Positions 1-7,866 of a stretch of DNA of 23,488 nt are shown piece by piece (position 1 is the first letter of the stretch; each line of letters opens with the position of its first letter). Both the position numbers and the translations under genes were made by a program. The notes beneath the pieces were generated by a model. The model saw only the letters and a program-made list of their open reading frames with translations. It did not search any database and was not told the DNA's origin. Source of the DNA: DATAYF01 sp036272735 (GTDB taxonomy: Bacteria > Chloroflexota > Ktedonobacteria > Ktedonobacterales > Ktedonobacteraceae); the NCBI GenBank assembly GCA_036272735.1, contig DATAYF010000256.1, positions 1-23,488 on the forward strand, given 5' to 3'.

Positions 1-356
1 AGCATGATGGCAAACCAGAGCGGCTTGAACTTGAAGCGTAAGCGCGCAAAGGCGTAGGCCACCATTGAGCAAGAGAGCACATTGCCGATCACCGCCCCCA
101 CACAGACCAGCAGCGAATTCCAGAAAAAGGTGCCAAATGGCGTGGTCAGCGCTGTCCAACCAGCAGTAAAGTTGTGTAAAGTAAATTGTTGCGGCCAGAA
201 GCTGGGATTACTAAAAATCTGATTTTCCGGCTTGAACGACGCCCCCAGCATCCAGAGCAGCGGGTACATCATCACCACCGCGCCAACAATCAAGACGATG
301 TGTAACAGGACTTTCGACCAGCGTACTGGCTGGCGCTCGACTTGATAGCTTCTCAT
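1..356 (-). CDS. Carbohydrate ABC transporter permease, MalG-like (3' end outside window)
   Basis: This is the N-terminal part (about 118 codons) of an inner-membrane permease that would pair with the MalF-like protein encoded just upstream. The protein begins MRSYQVERQPVRWSKV and continues into a first membrane helix (around residues 17-36) that ends in YPLLWMLGASFK, the usual N-terminal pattern of CUT1 MalG/UgpE permeases. A periplasmic stretch with FSNPSFWPQQFTLHNF follows, and then a second helix region with FFWNSLLVC and VAYAFARLRFKFK, also typical. The start ATG overlaps the upstream TGA as ATGA, which points to translational coupling. The EAA loop that would contact the ATPase lies beyond the window edge. 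The sugar cannot be read from the sequence. Confidence 0.9.
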   Translation of the reverse strand, partial: MRSYQVERQPVRWSKVLLHIVLIVGAVVMMYPLLWMLGASFKPENQIFSNPSFWPQQFTLHNFTAGWTALTTPFGTFFWNSLLVCVGAVIGNVLSCSMVAYAFARLRFKFKPLWFAIM

Positions 357-1336
357 GCATCACCTCTCTCGTCTTGATAGAACACCCAGAACTTGGATGA
401 AAAGAAGGCCACGACAGTAAAAATGGCGATGACCACCAACAGCACCCAGGCCATTGCCGAGGCATAACCCATGTGGAAATAGCCGAACCCTTGCAGGTAA
501 ATGTAGAGCGTATAAAACAGGGTGGAGTCGAAGGGACCACCGTTGCCATTGCTCACGATAAAAGCGGGTGTGAACGCCTGGAAAGCGCCAATCATCTGTA
601 GAACCAGGTTAAAGAAGATAATCGGGGTCAACAGCGGGATCGTCACCTTGAAAAATTTGCTGATTTTTCCCGCGCCATCCATGCTTGCCGCTTCGTACAT
701 TTCCTGGGGAATCTGCTTGAGGCCAGCCAGGAAGATCAACATGGGTGAGCCAAATTGCCAGATCGCCAGGATAATCAACGTCGAGAGTGCAGTATTCGGG
801 TTTGACACCCAACTGCCCAGACCATGAATGCCAATCAGCCCCAACGCCTGGTTGATGATACCGCTTTGACCAAACACCTGCTGCCACAAAATGGCAATCG
901 CCACGCTGCCGCCCAGCAGCGAAGGCACATAATAGATAGCACGATAAATCCCCAGCCCTCTCAAGCCGCGATTGAGCAGCATCGCCACCAGCAGGGCAAA
1001 TGCCAGCTTTAAGGGCACCGAGAAAATAACATAGATTGCCGTCACTTTGATCGAATCCAGCAACCGGATATCGCCAAACATGGCACTATAATTCTGAAAA
1101 CCGATCCACTGCGGAGCCGAAAGCAGATCGTAGCGAGTGAAGGATAAATAGAGCGAACCCAACATGGGGCCAAGCGTGAGGGCAATCAGGCCGACAAACC
1201 AGGGCAATAAAAAGAGATACGCTACCCAATTCTCTTTGGCTTCCATACGTGATTTCACCTTGCGACGTGGTATCTTCCCCTCTCGTGGAGAAGCTTGCAC
1301 GCTTGTCTGCTGTTTGCGCGATTGTACGATGCTCAT
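353..1336 (-). CDS. Carbohydrate ABC transporter permease, MalF/UgpA-like
   Basis: This 327-residue integral membrane protein would form half of the channel of a CUT1 sugar importer. A basic cytoplasmic N-terminus (residues 1-35, rich in Lys and Arg) precedes a first helix in AYLFLLPWFVGLIALTLGP, and several further hydrophobic segments follow. The EAA loop that docks on the ATPase is visible at about 215-234 (EAASMDGAGKISKFFKVTIP). The length is normal for the family. The gene begins 2 nt after the stop of the binding-protein gene and overlaps the next permease by 4 nt, so the three form one operon. No ATPase is encoded here. CUT1 systems often share an MsmX/MalK-type ATPase encoded elsewhere, which I infer for this one. 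Confidence 0.93.
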   Translation of the reverse strand: MSIVQSRKQQTSVQASPREGKIPRRKVKSRMEAKENWVAYLFLLPWFVGLIALTLGPMLGSLYLSFTRYDLLSAPQWIGFQNYSAMFGDIRLLDSIKVTAIYVIFSVPLKLAFALLVAMLLNRGLRGLGIYRAIYYVPSLLGGSVAIAILWQQVFGQSGIINQALGLIGIHGLGSWVSNPNTALSTLIILAIWQFGSPMLIFLAGLKQIPQEMYEAASMDGAGKISKFFKVTIPLLTPIIFFNLVLQMIGAFQAFTPAFIVSNGNGGPFDSTLFYTLYIYLQGFGYFHMGYASAMAWVLLVVIAIFTVVAFFSSKFWVFYQDERGDA

Positions 1337-1338
1337 AA

Positions 1339-2661
1339 TTACACGCCATCTCTTTCTAGCGCCTTGTCCGTCTGTTCAACAAAGGACCGGGCTGCCTCAG
1401 CAACACTCATTTTTCCAAAGCCCGCGCCCTGGGCGATCAGCGTCAGCAAATCCCCTACCTCACCAGCTCCAGGAGGATCAAGCACCAATTTGGGGCGTGA
1501 TGTAGCTGCAACCTGGTTCGTCACATTGAGCTGGTCCAGGTCGGCAGGCTTTAGCGTTGGTTTGAGCAAGGCTTGCGCACGCGCTGATCCTGGGATGGCC
1601 CGCTCGATGCCCAGCGCCTTGATCGCTGCATTGTTATTGAACAGGTAGTTGATAAATTGCGTGACCTCCGAGGGATATTTTGTCGTCGCGGAGGCGCTCA
1701 TCAGCATTGAAGCTTTGAGATAGTTCCCTGTATCCCGCAGCCCGGCCGTCATCGGAGGCGTGCAAAGCCCCAGCTTGTGTGTAGTGGCGGCTTGATAGGC
1801 CTGAATCTGGTTCGAGGTGGAGACATTGATGGCAGCCTTGCCCGCCACCAGCGTCGTCAGCGCCGGAGTGGACCCATTGTACTGCGTTTCCAGGTTGGTC
1901 GTGCAACAAGCTCCTGACTTGCGTAGATTATCCCAATAGCCGAACCAATCCTGCATGTCTTGTTGGCTGAATGCACGTTGCCCGGCGTTGGTAAATAATT
2001 CCTTGCCGCGCTGACGAACAAAGATTTCCAGCGCACCGATATTGCTACTAGCATCTTCCGTGCCATACACGCCAGGACCCAGCGCCTTCGAGATGCGCAA
2101 CGTGTACTCTGCGAACGTGTCCCACGTCCAGTTCGGCGTCTGTGCTGGTATCGCCACGCCAGCCTGCTTGAGCAGATCGGCATCATAAAATATACCCACA
2201 AAGTTCCCACCAAAGGGGACGCCGTAGACCACACCCTCGGCCTCGCTGCCTTTGAGCAACACCTGGTTAAAATCATGCAGATCAATCGGCCCAGACGTAT
2301 ACTTCGATAGGTCGAGCAGCAGACCCTTTTTTACGTACTGGTCGATGTAGCGCATATCCATCTGGATAAAATCAGGTGCGCTCCCACCAGAGATCTGGGT
2401 TGCCAATTTAGGCCAGTATTGCCCAAAGCTGCTGAACCAGGTAGAGATGGTGGTATGAGGATGCTGTTGCTGGTACAGTTGAATGGCTTGAGTCGTTCGA
2501 CCAGCACGAACGGAGGAGCCCCAAAACGAGAACTGTAATGGGATGACCCCACCGCTAGCCGCCGCGCCCGGTCCACTTCCACAACCAGACAGGTTCACAG
2601 CGCCGACAGTAGCAAGCAGCGCTGTGCCGAGCTTCAGGAAATCACGTCGTGTTGCGTCCAT
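1339..2661 (-). CDS. Extracellular sugar-binding lipoprotein of the ABC transporter
   Basis: This 440-residue solute-binding protein of the CUT1 type (SBP family 1) would capture a sugar outside the cell and deliver it to the two permeases. I chose the ATG at 2661 because an AAGGAG box lies 9 nt upstream; an in-frame ATG at 2694 has no such support. With this start the signal is clear: twin arginines in TRRDFLK at residues 4-10, a hydrophobic stretch, and a lipobox LSGC with Cys27, so the protein is probably Tat-exported and lipid-anchored. Family features include the early FSFWGSS segment and a WTWDTF segment typical of sugar binders. The gene is first in its operon, behind the promoter at 2762-2790. 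The substrate is not identifiable. Confidence 0.92.
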   Translation of the reverse strand: MDATRRDFLKLGTALLATVGAVNLSGCGSGPGAAASGGVIPLQFSFWGSSVRAGRTTQAIQLYQQQHPHTTISTWFSSFGQYWPKLATQISGGSAPDFIQMDMRYIDQYVKKGLLLDLSKYTSGPIDLHDFNQVLLKGSEAEGVVYGVPFGGNFVGIFYDADLLKQAGVAIPAQTPNWTWDTFAEYTLRISKALGPGVYGTEDASSNIGALEIFVRQRGKELFTNAGQRAFSQQDMQDWFGYWDNLRKSGACCTTNLETQYNGSTPALTTLVAGKAAINVSTSNQIQAYQAATTHKLGLCTPPMTAGLRDTGNYLKASMLMSASATTKYPSEVTQFINYLFNNNAAIKALGIERAIPGSARAQALLKPTLKPADLDQLNVTNQVAATSRPKLVLDPPGAGEVGDLLTLIAQGAGFGKMSVAEAARSFVEQTDKALERDGV

Positions 2662-2736
2662 CACTGGTAACTCCTTCGTTACAAGAGAAAACAATTCCTC
2701 TTTATTGCTAAAATAATGGAATCATCTGGTGCAAGA

Positions 2737-2758
2737 AAAAAGAAAACATTTTCTTTTT
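2737..2758. promoter_or_regulatory. 22-bp perfect palindrome, probable operator of the ABC operon
   Basis: Two 10-bp arms (AAAAAGAAAA and TTTTCTTTTT) flank a 2-bp centre, with no mismatch. The site begins 3 bp downstream of the -10 box and covers the predicted start site, a classic repressor position. The A/T-rich arms make some of the symmetry cheap, but position and length argue for an operator. The cognate regulator is not obvious here; a LacI- or GntR-type protein is a guess. Confidence 0.55.
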
Positions 2759-2761
2759 CAC

Positions 2762-2790
2762 AGTGTAAGCGAGTATGCTTGAGTTGTCAA
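2762..2790 (-). promoter_or_regulatory. Sigma-70-type promoter of the sugar ABC operon
   Basis: On the minus strand a consensus -35 TTGACA (2785-2790) is separated by exactly 17 nt from a -10 TACACT (2762-2767). The start point would fall near 2755, about 95 nt before the binding-protein ATG. It is read directly from sequence and is not measured. Confidence 0.7.
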
Positions 2791-2827
2791 CCCAGACCAA
2801 CACCATCACAAACAAAGCTATAGCTTC

Positions 2828-3547
2828 TCACTCCTTGCTCGTGAGCGGTTGCGCGTGACGCACATACCCGTTGAAGGTCATCGATAACGCCAGCAGACTC
2901 AAGGCAATCGCGCAACAGATAATGGTCATGGTCGCCCCGATACTTTGCAGCAACCAGCCGATTAATGCCAGACCTATCGGCAGACCACCAAAGGCGATCA
3001 GTCGAAACACGCTATTGACGCGGCCCTGCAAGGCATCTGGAATGAGGGCGCTACGGTAGCTGAATTGCACCACGTTGTAGACCGGACTGGCAATCAGGCT
3101 AAAGAAGCCAACCATGCCCAGCACGATCAGGTTTGGCGCCACGAGGTAGAGCGCCATGGTGATAGCCATCATCCAACACGAAGCAATAATGAGTCGCCCG
3201 AAGCTGAAACACCGCTGCAAATAGGGGGCAATAATGGCTCCGACGATGCCGCCCAGGCCACCGACGGCGAGAATAACCCCAATGATAGATGAAGATACAT
3301 GCATGCTTTGAGCCAATACGATAAGGATGAGGGTGTAGCCTGAAAATATGAGATTGCATCCTCCCGTGAATAGCGCCATATAGCGAAACAAGGGGTGATG
3401 CCAGAGCCAGCACAGGCCCTCCCAGATCTCGACCCACAGCTTACGCGCTGCCACCTCGCGCTTTCCCTGGAAGTTCGCCTTGATAAACAACAGCGAGATG
3501 ACCGAGGCCGCGTACGAGATAGCATCAATAATCAACAGATCGAAAAA
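2828..3547 (-). pseudogene. MFS transporter, N-terminally truncated remnant
   Basis: The reading frame carries the C-terminal two thirds of a major facilitator protein of the EntS-like exporter group. Family-like sequence starts at FFDLLIIDAISYAAS, which in relatives lies after the fourth or fifth membrane helix. Six or more hydrophobic segments follow, among them GVILAVGGLGGIVGAIIAP, and the family-typical LQGRVNSVFRLIAFGGLPIG. About 150 N-terminal residues, including the first helices and the usual start, are absent. The frame upstream of 3547 reads into unrelated sequence and then overlaps the end of the IclR gene. I conclude that it is a decayed gene without a native start. An internally initiated half-transporter cannot be excluded but is unlikely. 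Confidence 0.75.
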
Positions 3548-3617
3548 AACATCTTGCCTTTGGAAAGAGAGGACCATAACTTCATTGTTATCCCTCTGTA
3601 TCCTGGTATTGAGCCAT

Positions 3618-4430
3618 TTAAGGGAATGTTCCATTCCAGCCTAATTGGAGTGAAATAGTGTGAGTGGTATCTTTCACGAGAGGGATGAAACGCGCAATTT
3701 TTTCTGAACTGAAGCGACCCAGCGGTCCACAGACACAGATGGCACCAACGGCATATCCATCGACTCCAAAGATTGGTGCTGCAACTGAGCACGCGCCAGG
3801 CTGACGCTCACCAAAAGATATAACCACTCCATCTCTCGTAATGCGCTCAAGGTCGCTTTCGAGATCCATACTCGAAACCTTTGTCTGCGTTGTCAACGCT
3901 GGGAGCGGTTCTGAAAAAAAACGCTGTCGTAGATCAGGTGAAGCAAAGGCCAGGACTGCCTTCCCCGATGCCCCAGCGTTTAAAGGGAAGAGACGACCAA
4001 CTTCAACGGTCATCTTGATCTCCTGCAAGCTTGGAACCTGGTCAAGAAAAGCAAATGACGTTCCCACAAGTGCCACAACGACAGCCGTCTCGGCGGTTTC
4101 TTGCTGCAAATGTCTGAGTAAAGGCAGAGCGAGCTGGCGAAGGTCGAGATCGCGTAAGGCGTGAGCGCCTAGTGCTGCTGCTGCTGGTCCGAGACGGTAC
4201 TTGCGCTGCTTTGTATCAAATGCGACAAAGTCCCGTGAAAGTAAGGAACGAAGGATACGGTGCACCACTGCCTTACTGATGTCGAGCCGCCGTGCAATTT
4301 CACTGACTCCAAGCGTTGCCGACCCGGTGAGAAAAAGCAAAAGGACGTCGGCTGTTCGCGTGACAGCTTCTGTGCCTTCGTCAGCAGACCGTTTTCCTTT
4401 AACTATTGTCTCCACCAACGGAACAACCAT
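3618..4430 (-). CDS. IclR-family transcriptional regulator, probable pca operon regulator
   Basis: This 270-residue protein has the two-domain IclR layout. A winged helix-turn-helix covers residues 24-80 (LGVSEIARRLDISKAVVHRI, recognition helix around 53-63). An effector-binding domain runs from about 90 to 265, with GRLFPLNAGASGKAVLAF and a GERQPGACSVAAPIF segment, both family-typical. It is transcribed divergently from pcaC across a 285-bp region. PcaR, PcaU and PobR of other bacteria are IclR proteins controlling protocatechuate genes in just this arrangement, so the assignment rests on family plus context. Two near-identical 17-bp dyads, one in its own leader and one in the pcaC leader, suggest control of both promoters. 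The ligand is not visible from sequence; protocatechuate or beta-ketoadipate would be expected. Confidence 0.88.
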   Translation of the reverse strand: MVVPLVETIVKGKRSADEGTEAVTRTADVLLLFLTGSATLGVSEIARRLDISKAVVHRILRSLLSRDFVAFDTKQRKYRLGPAAAALGAHALRDLDLRQLALPLLRHLQQETAETAVVVALVGTSFAFLDQVPSLQEIKMTVEVGRLFPLNAGASGKAVLAFASPDLRQRFFSEPLPALTTQTKVSSMDLESDLERITRDGVVISFGERQPGACSVAAPIFGVDGYAVGAICVCGPLGRFSSEKIARFIPLVKDTTHTISLQLGWNGTFP

Positions 4431-4449
4431 CCTTCCCTTCTGGTTTTTT

Positions 4450-4466
4450 GTTTCTCCTAAGGGAAC
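4450..4466. promoter_or_regulatory. IclR-type operator in the regulator's own leader
   Basis: The 17-bp site GTTTCTCCTAAGGGAAC is an imperfect dyad with GTTTC and GGAAC-like ends. It closely resembles the site at 4614-4630 on the pcaC side, keeping the same ends, length and spacing. It lies about 20 nt upstream of the regulator ATG, a position suited to autoregulation. Confidence 0.5.
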
Positions 4467-4513
4467 GGAATATTCTTCCTTTCCTTCGAGAATATATCGT
4501 GATAGTGTCTTTG

Positions 4514-4542
4514 AGTATGCAATAATATTTGAAGGAAGTCAA
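4514..4542 (-). promoter_or_regulatory. Promoter of the IclR regulator gene
   Basis: On the minus strand TTGACT (4537-4542) and CATACT (4514-4519) are separated by 17 nt. Its -35 lies only 3 bp from the -35 of the divergent pcaC promoter, so the two RNA polymerase sites would interfere. Confidence 0.55.
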
Positions 4543-4545
4543 GTG

Positions 4546-4574
4546 TTGACAATGATCGAGCTTTTGTTTACTAT
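4546..4574 (+). promoter_or_regulatory. Promoter of the pca operon
   Basis: TTGACA (4546-4551), a 17-nt spacer and TACTAT (4569-4574) form a near-consensus promoter reading toward pcaC. The start point would be near 4581, leaving a leader of about 135 nt that contains two dyads. Confidence 0.65.
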
Positions 4575-4591
4575 AAAATCACTACTGATAC

Positions 4592-4630
4592 GTTCCGCGT
4601 GGAAAATGTTCTTGTTTCCCTAAGCGGAAC
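4592..4630. promoter_or_regulatory. Two IclR-type dyads in the pcaC leader
   Basis: Site one, 4592-4604 (GTTCCGCGTGGAA), is a dyad around TTCC/GGAA. Site two, 4614-4630 (GTTTCCCTAAGCGGAAC), is the partner of the dyad at 4450-4466. Read on the minus strand, site one shares GCGGAAC with site two. Both lie downstream of the predicted start, which suits repression; activators of this family usually bind further upstream. Confidence 0.5.
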
Positions 4631-4715
4631 AATGTTTACTAGGGATTCGGCGATGCCCGAAGATCCGATTGCTATGACGTTCGGGTAACGCCGTACTCAA
4701 ATAGGAGCAGCCATC

Positions 4716-5135
4716 ATGACGGAGTCGCGCTACGACATTGGGATGAAGGTTCGCAAGGAGGTCCTCGGAAGCGAGCATGTTGAGCGTACGCACGCACGCA
4801 CAACCGAGTTCGATGCTGAGTTTCAGCACTTTATCACAGAGACGGCCTGGGGAGGACTTTGGGCCAGACCAGACCTGGATCGGCGGACGAGAAGTCTAGT
4901 TACAATTGCTATTCTAGCGGCGCTCGGTCGCGAAGAACTGGCCCTGCACCTACGTGCCAGCCGTAATATCGGGGTTGATCCGCACGAAATTGCAGAGGCG
5001 CTCTTCCACGTAGCTGTGTACGCGGGCGTTCCTGCGGCCAATGCTGCGTTTTCGATTGCAAAGCATGAGTTCGATCAGCTTGCAGGTGCCTCAGAAGAGA
5101 CAAACGTACCAACGATCAACCAGGAGGACATATGA
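4716..5135 (+). CDS. pcaC: 4-carboxymuconolactone decarboxylase
   Basis: PcaC removes CO2 from gamma-carboxymuconolactone to give beta-ketoadipate enol-lactone in the cytoplasm. The 139-residue protein has the full CMD fold signature: FITETAWGGLWARPDLDRRT, then SLVTIAILAALGREELALHL, then the second half-motif EIAEALFHVAVYAGVPAAN. Length and motifs match stand-alone PcaC rather than the PcaL fusion with the lactonase. The ATG is preceded by AGGAG at a suitable distance. It is first in the operon and its stop overlaps the pcaH start by 4 nt. The next pathway enzyme, PcaD, is a separate gene downstream, which supports this reading. Confidence 0.95.
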   Translation: MTESRYDIGMKVRKEVLGSEHVERTHARTTEFDAEFQHFITETAWGGLWARPDLDRRTRSLVTIAILAALGREELALHLRASRNIGVDPHEIAEALFHVAVYAGVPAANAAFSIAKHEFDQLAGASEETNVPTINQEDI

Positions 5136-5863
5136 ATCATACGACCATCGGTGATATCGTCCGCGGGGATCGAGAGGTCTTTCCCCCCTATCTCTATGAG
5201 GCCTACCAATCCACACGACGTCGTGCCCCAATGCTTCCGCTCATCACTGTGCCGCTAACCCTCTCGGAACTGACCGGCCCTGGACCAGCCATCAGTGCGA
5301 TTACGCCCGAAGATGCTGACCTTACACGCAATGCAGCCACTGGCGGCGAGGCTATCGGTCAGCGCATCATTGTAACGGGCCGTGTCCTTGATGATCGTGG
5401 CACGCCAGTGCCGAACACGCTATTGGAGATCTGGCAGGCCAACGCCTCTGGCCGTTATCTGCACAGGCGGGATCAGTGGCCTGGGCCGCTCGATCCTAAC
5501 TTCCTGGGCATGGGTCGCTGCTTAACCAATCAGGAGGGCATCTATCGCTTCCTGACTATTCGCCCAGGGGCCTATCCCTGGCTGAACCATCCCAATGCCT
5601 GGCGACCAGCCCATATCCACTTCTCCGTGTTCGGGCCATCGATGCTTTCGCGCCTGATCACGCAGATGTATTTTCCTGATGACCCACTGCATGCCCTCGA
5701 TCCCATCTTCAATGGTACCCCAACCAAGCCAGCACGTCAGCGCCTGATTGCCACCTATGACCATAGTGTGACCGAGCCAGAGTGGGCACTTGGCTATCGC
5801 TGGGATATTATCGTATGTGGGTCGTCCGCTACCCCTTTTGAGTCGAGAGAGGAGAAGCAATGA
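5132..5863 (+). CDS. pcaH: Protocatechuate 3,4-dioxygenase beta subunit
   Basis: PcaH carries the non-haem Fe(III) of the intradiol dioxygenase that cleaves protocatechuate with O2 to beta-carboxy-cis,cis-muconate. All four iron ligands are in place in this 243-residue protein: Tyr109 (ASGRYLHRRDQW), Tyr148 (RPGAYPWLNH), His161 and His163 (RPAHIHFSVFG), nearly the same numbering as in the Pseudomonas beta subunit. The segment TLLEIWQANASGRY and the PGPLDPNFLGMGR loop are family hallmarks. The N-terminal FPPYLYEAYQSTRRRAP segment is typical for beta subunits. It overlaps pcaC upstream and pcaG downstream by 4 nt each, so the two dioxygenase chains are translationally coupled. Confidence 0.97.
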   Translation: MNHTTIGDIVRGDREVFPPYLYEAYQSTRRRAPMLPLITVPLTLSELTGPGPAISAITPEDADLTRNAATGGEAIGQRIIVTGRVLDDRGTPVPNTLLEIWQANASGRYLHRRDQWPGPLDPNFLGMGRCLTNQEGIYRFLTIRPGAYPWLNHPNAWRPAHIHFSVFGPSMLSRLITQMYFPDDPLHALDPIFNGTPTKPARQRLIATYDHSVTEPEWALGYRWDIIVCGSSATPFESREEKQ

Positions 5864-6441
5864 ATCCCCTCCTTTTAACCAGTTCACAAACCGTCGGGCC
5901 ATTCTTCATGCCTACGCTCTTACGTGAAGATGCCCGTCGCAACATACTGACCCAGTCGGAAACGGTTGGTGAGCGCATTCGCATCGAGGGACGCGTTCTG
6001 GATGGTGATGGCGCACCAGTAGATGATGCGTTGGTCGAGATCTGGCAAGCCAATACGCATGGTCGCTACAACCATCCAGCAGATCAGGGGCCAGCCCCAT
6101 TAGATCCATCTTTTTTGGGCTTTGGTCGCTCTGGCACCGAGAACGAGGGGGCTTACTGGTTCGAGACGATCAAGCCTGGTCCCGTGCCCTTTGATCAGGA
6201 GCGCTTGCAAGCACCACATATCTGTGTTACGGTGTTTTCGCGTGGTCTGCTCAATCATGTGGTGACGCGTCTGTATTTTGCGGATGAGCCAGCTAACGCT
6301 AATGATCCCGTTTTGTCATGTGTGCCTGAAAATCGGCGCGCCACGCTGCTCGCGCCACGCCAAAAAGCAGGGACAAGTGTCGTCTATCACTTTGACGTCA
6401 TTTTGCAAGGTGAGGGCGAAACCACGTTTTTCAACGTCTGA
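5860..6441 (+). CDS. pcaG: Protocatechuate 3,4-dioxygenase alpha subunit
   Basis: PcaG is the non-metal partner chain of PcaH and completes the active-site pocket. The 193-residue protein shows the same core as the beta subunit (LVEIWQANTHGRYNHPADQG, then PLDPSFLGFGRSGTENEGAY). The iron-binding His-x-His of the beta chain is replaced by APHICVTVFSRG, as expected for alpha subunits. The N-terminal LTSSQTVGPFF is the alpha-chain hallmark. Its ATG overlaps the pcaH stop. A 69-nt gap follows before pcaB, the longest gap among the intact early pca genes. Confidence 0.97.
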   Translation: MNPLLLTSSQTVGPFFMPTLLREDARRNILTQSETVGERIRIEGRVLDGDGAPVDDALVEIWQANTHGRYNHPADQGPAPLDPSFLGFGRSGTENEGAYWFETIKPGPVPFDQERLQAPHICVTVFSRGLLNHVVTRLYFADEPANANDPVLSCVPENRRATLLAPRQKAGTSVVYHFDVILQGEGETTFFNV

Positions 6442-6510
6442 TCCTGCATCATAAAGCAATATCAATGATCAGTTTCTTGAGCTTAGCCTACACTGGAAAG
6501 CGAGTGACAC

Positions 6511-7866
6511 ATGTCGGAGTCGAGTGACCTCTTGTTCAGTACGTCGCGCATGTCCGCCATCTTCTCTCCCCAGGCACATATACGGGGCATGCTCGCCTTT
6601 GAGGCTGCGCTCGCCTTTGCAGAGGCGCAAGCTAGTATCATCCCGCAGGAGGCCGCAACGACAATTGCCTCCAATTGCAAAGAAGGGGTGTTTGATGCCA
6701 CTGTTGTGTACCGTGAGGCGGCCCTGGCAGGCACCCCCGCGATCCCCCTGGTACGCATGCTTATAGCACATGTTGGGGATGATGCGGGGAAGTTCGTTCA
6801 TTGGGGGGCCACAAGCCAGGATGTGATCGACACGGCGTTGATGCTCCAGATACGAGCTGCATTGGACCTGCTCGTGGAAGAACTGCTGGGCGTGTGTGCG
6901 GCCTGCGCCACGCTAGCCCAGCAGCATCGTCGCACGTTGATGGTTGGGCGCACGTTGCTCCAGCAAGCATTACCAATCACCTTCGGCCTCAAGGCGGCGC
7001 GTTGGCTGGCCCTGGCGGCGCGCCAGTTGCAGGCGCTACGCAGACATCGGGAGCGAACGCTGGCCGTGCAACTGGGAGGTGCTGCGGGAACGCTTGCTTC
7101 CCTTGGTGGTTCTGGCCTCCAGGTGGTAGAACGGCTTGCCGAAGAACTCGGACTGCCAGCCCCGGACATGCCCTGGCACACTGAGCGCGACCGTATTGCC
7201 GAAATCGCCGCGACCCTCGGCGTGGTCGCTGGGGCGATGGCGAAGATTGCTGGCGACGTGGCCCTGCTTGCGCAAACCGAGGTCAGCGAGGTCTCTGAGG
7301 GATCCGTGTCAGGGAAAGGAGGGTCATCTGCCATGCCACAGAAGCACAATCCCGTTGATGCAGTCGGCGCTCTCGCGTCAGCACGTTTGGCGGTTGGATT
7401 GGTGCCGGTGATCCTGACCTCGATGACGCAGGAACATGAGCGCGCCATCGGGGGATGGCAGGCGGAATGGTCCGCCATCCCCGACCTGTTTCGCTTTACG
7501 GCTGGTGCCGTCGAGCGCGTGCGGGATGCGGTTGCTGGTCTTCAGGTCGATCCTGCACGAATGAAGGCGAATCTCGACGTAACCGGCGGCTTAGTTATGG
7601 CCGAGTCGCTTACGATGGCACTTGCCCCACACGTGGGAAGACCAGAGGCGCAGCGCCTCGTCAAGGCAGTCTGTGAGCATGCTACCAGGTCGAGCACGAA
7701 CGTTCGCCAGGCCACTTTGCAGGATGCGCATGTGAGTGCTATCCTCTCTCCAGATCAGATCGCTCGTGCCCTCGATCCCAGCGCGTACTTAGGGAGCACT
7801 GATGCATTCATCGATCGCGCCCTCAGAGCGTACCGCGAGGCCCAGTCGTCAGGAGGTACCGTATGA
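6511..7866 (+). CDS. pcaB: 3-carboxy-cis,cis-muconate cycloisomerase
   Basis: PcaB closes beta-carboxy-cis,cis-muconate to gamma-carboxymuconolactone. The 451-residue protein belongs to the fumarase/aspartase superfamily. The superfamily signature is clear at residues 268-281 (GKGGSSAMPQKHNP), and the second conserved region is HWGATSQDVIDTA at 97-109. Length is normal for PcaB of the bacterial class, and the absence of an adenylosuccinate-lyase tail pattern together with the neighbouring pca genes fixes the role. The chosen ATG has GGAAAG upstream. The stop codon overlaps the pcaD start by 4 nt. Confidence 0.94.
   Translation: MSESSDLLFSTSRMSAIFSPQAHIRGMLAFEAALAFAEAQASIIPQEAATTIASNCKEGVFDATVVYREAALAGTPAIPLVRMLIAHVGDDAGKFVHWGATSQDVIDTALMLQIRAALDLLVEELLGVCAACATLAQQHRRTLMVGRTLLQQALPITFGLKAARWLALAARQLQALRRHRERTLAVQLGGAAGTLASLGGSGLQVVERLAEELGLPAPDMPWHTERDRIAEIAATLGVVAGAMAKIAGDVALLAQTEVSEVSEGSVSGKGGSSAMPQKHNPVDAVGALASARLAVGLVPVILTSMTQEHERAIGGWQAEWSAIPDLFRFTAGAVERVRDAVAGLQVDPARMKANLDVTGGLVMAESLTMALAPHVGRPEAQRLVKAVCEHATRSSTNVRQATLQDAHVSAILSPDQIARALDPSAYLGSTDAFIDRALRAYREAQSSGGTV

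Noticed and set aside
6798..7478. Minus-strand open frame of 226 codons inside pcaB
   Set aside because: It is rich in Ser, Arg and Ala as expected of an antisense frame, and pcaB on the other strand has all its signatures.
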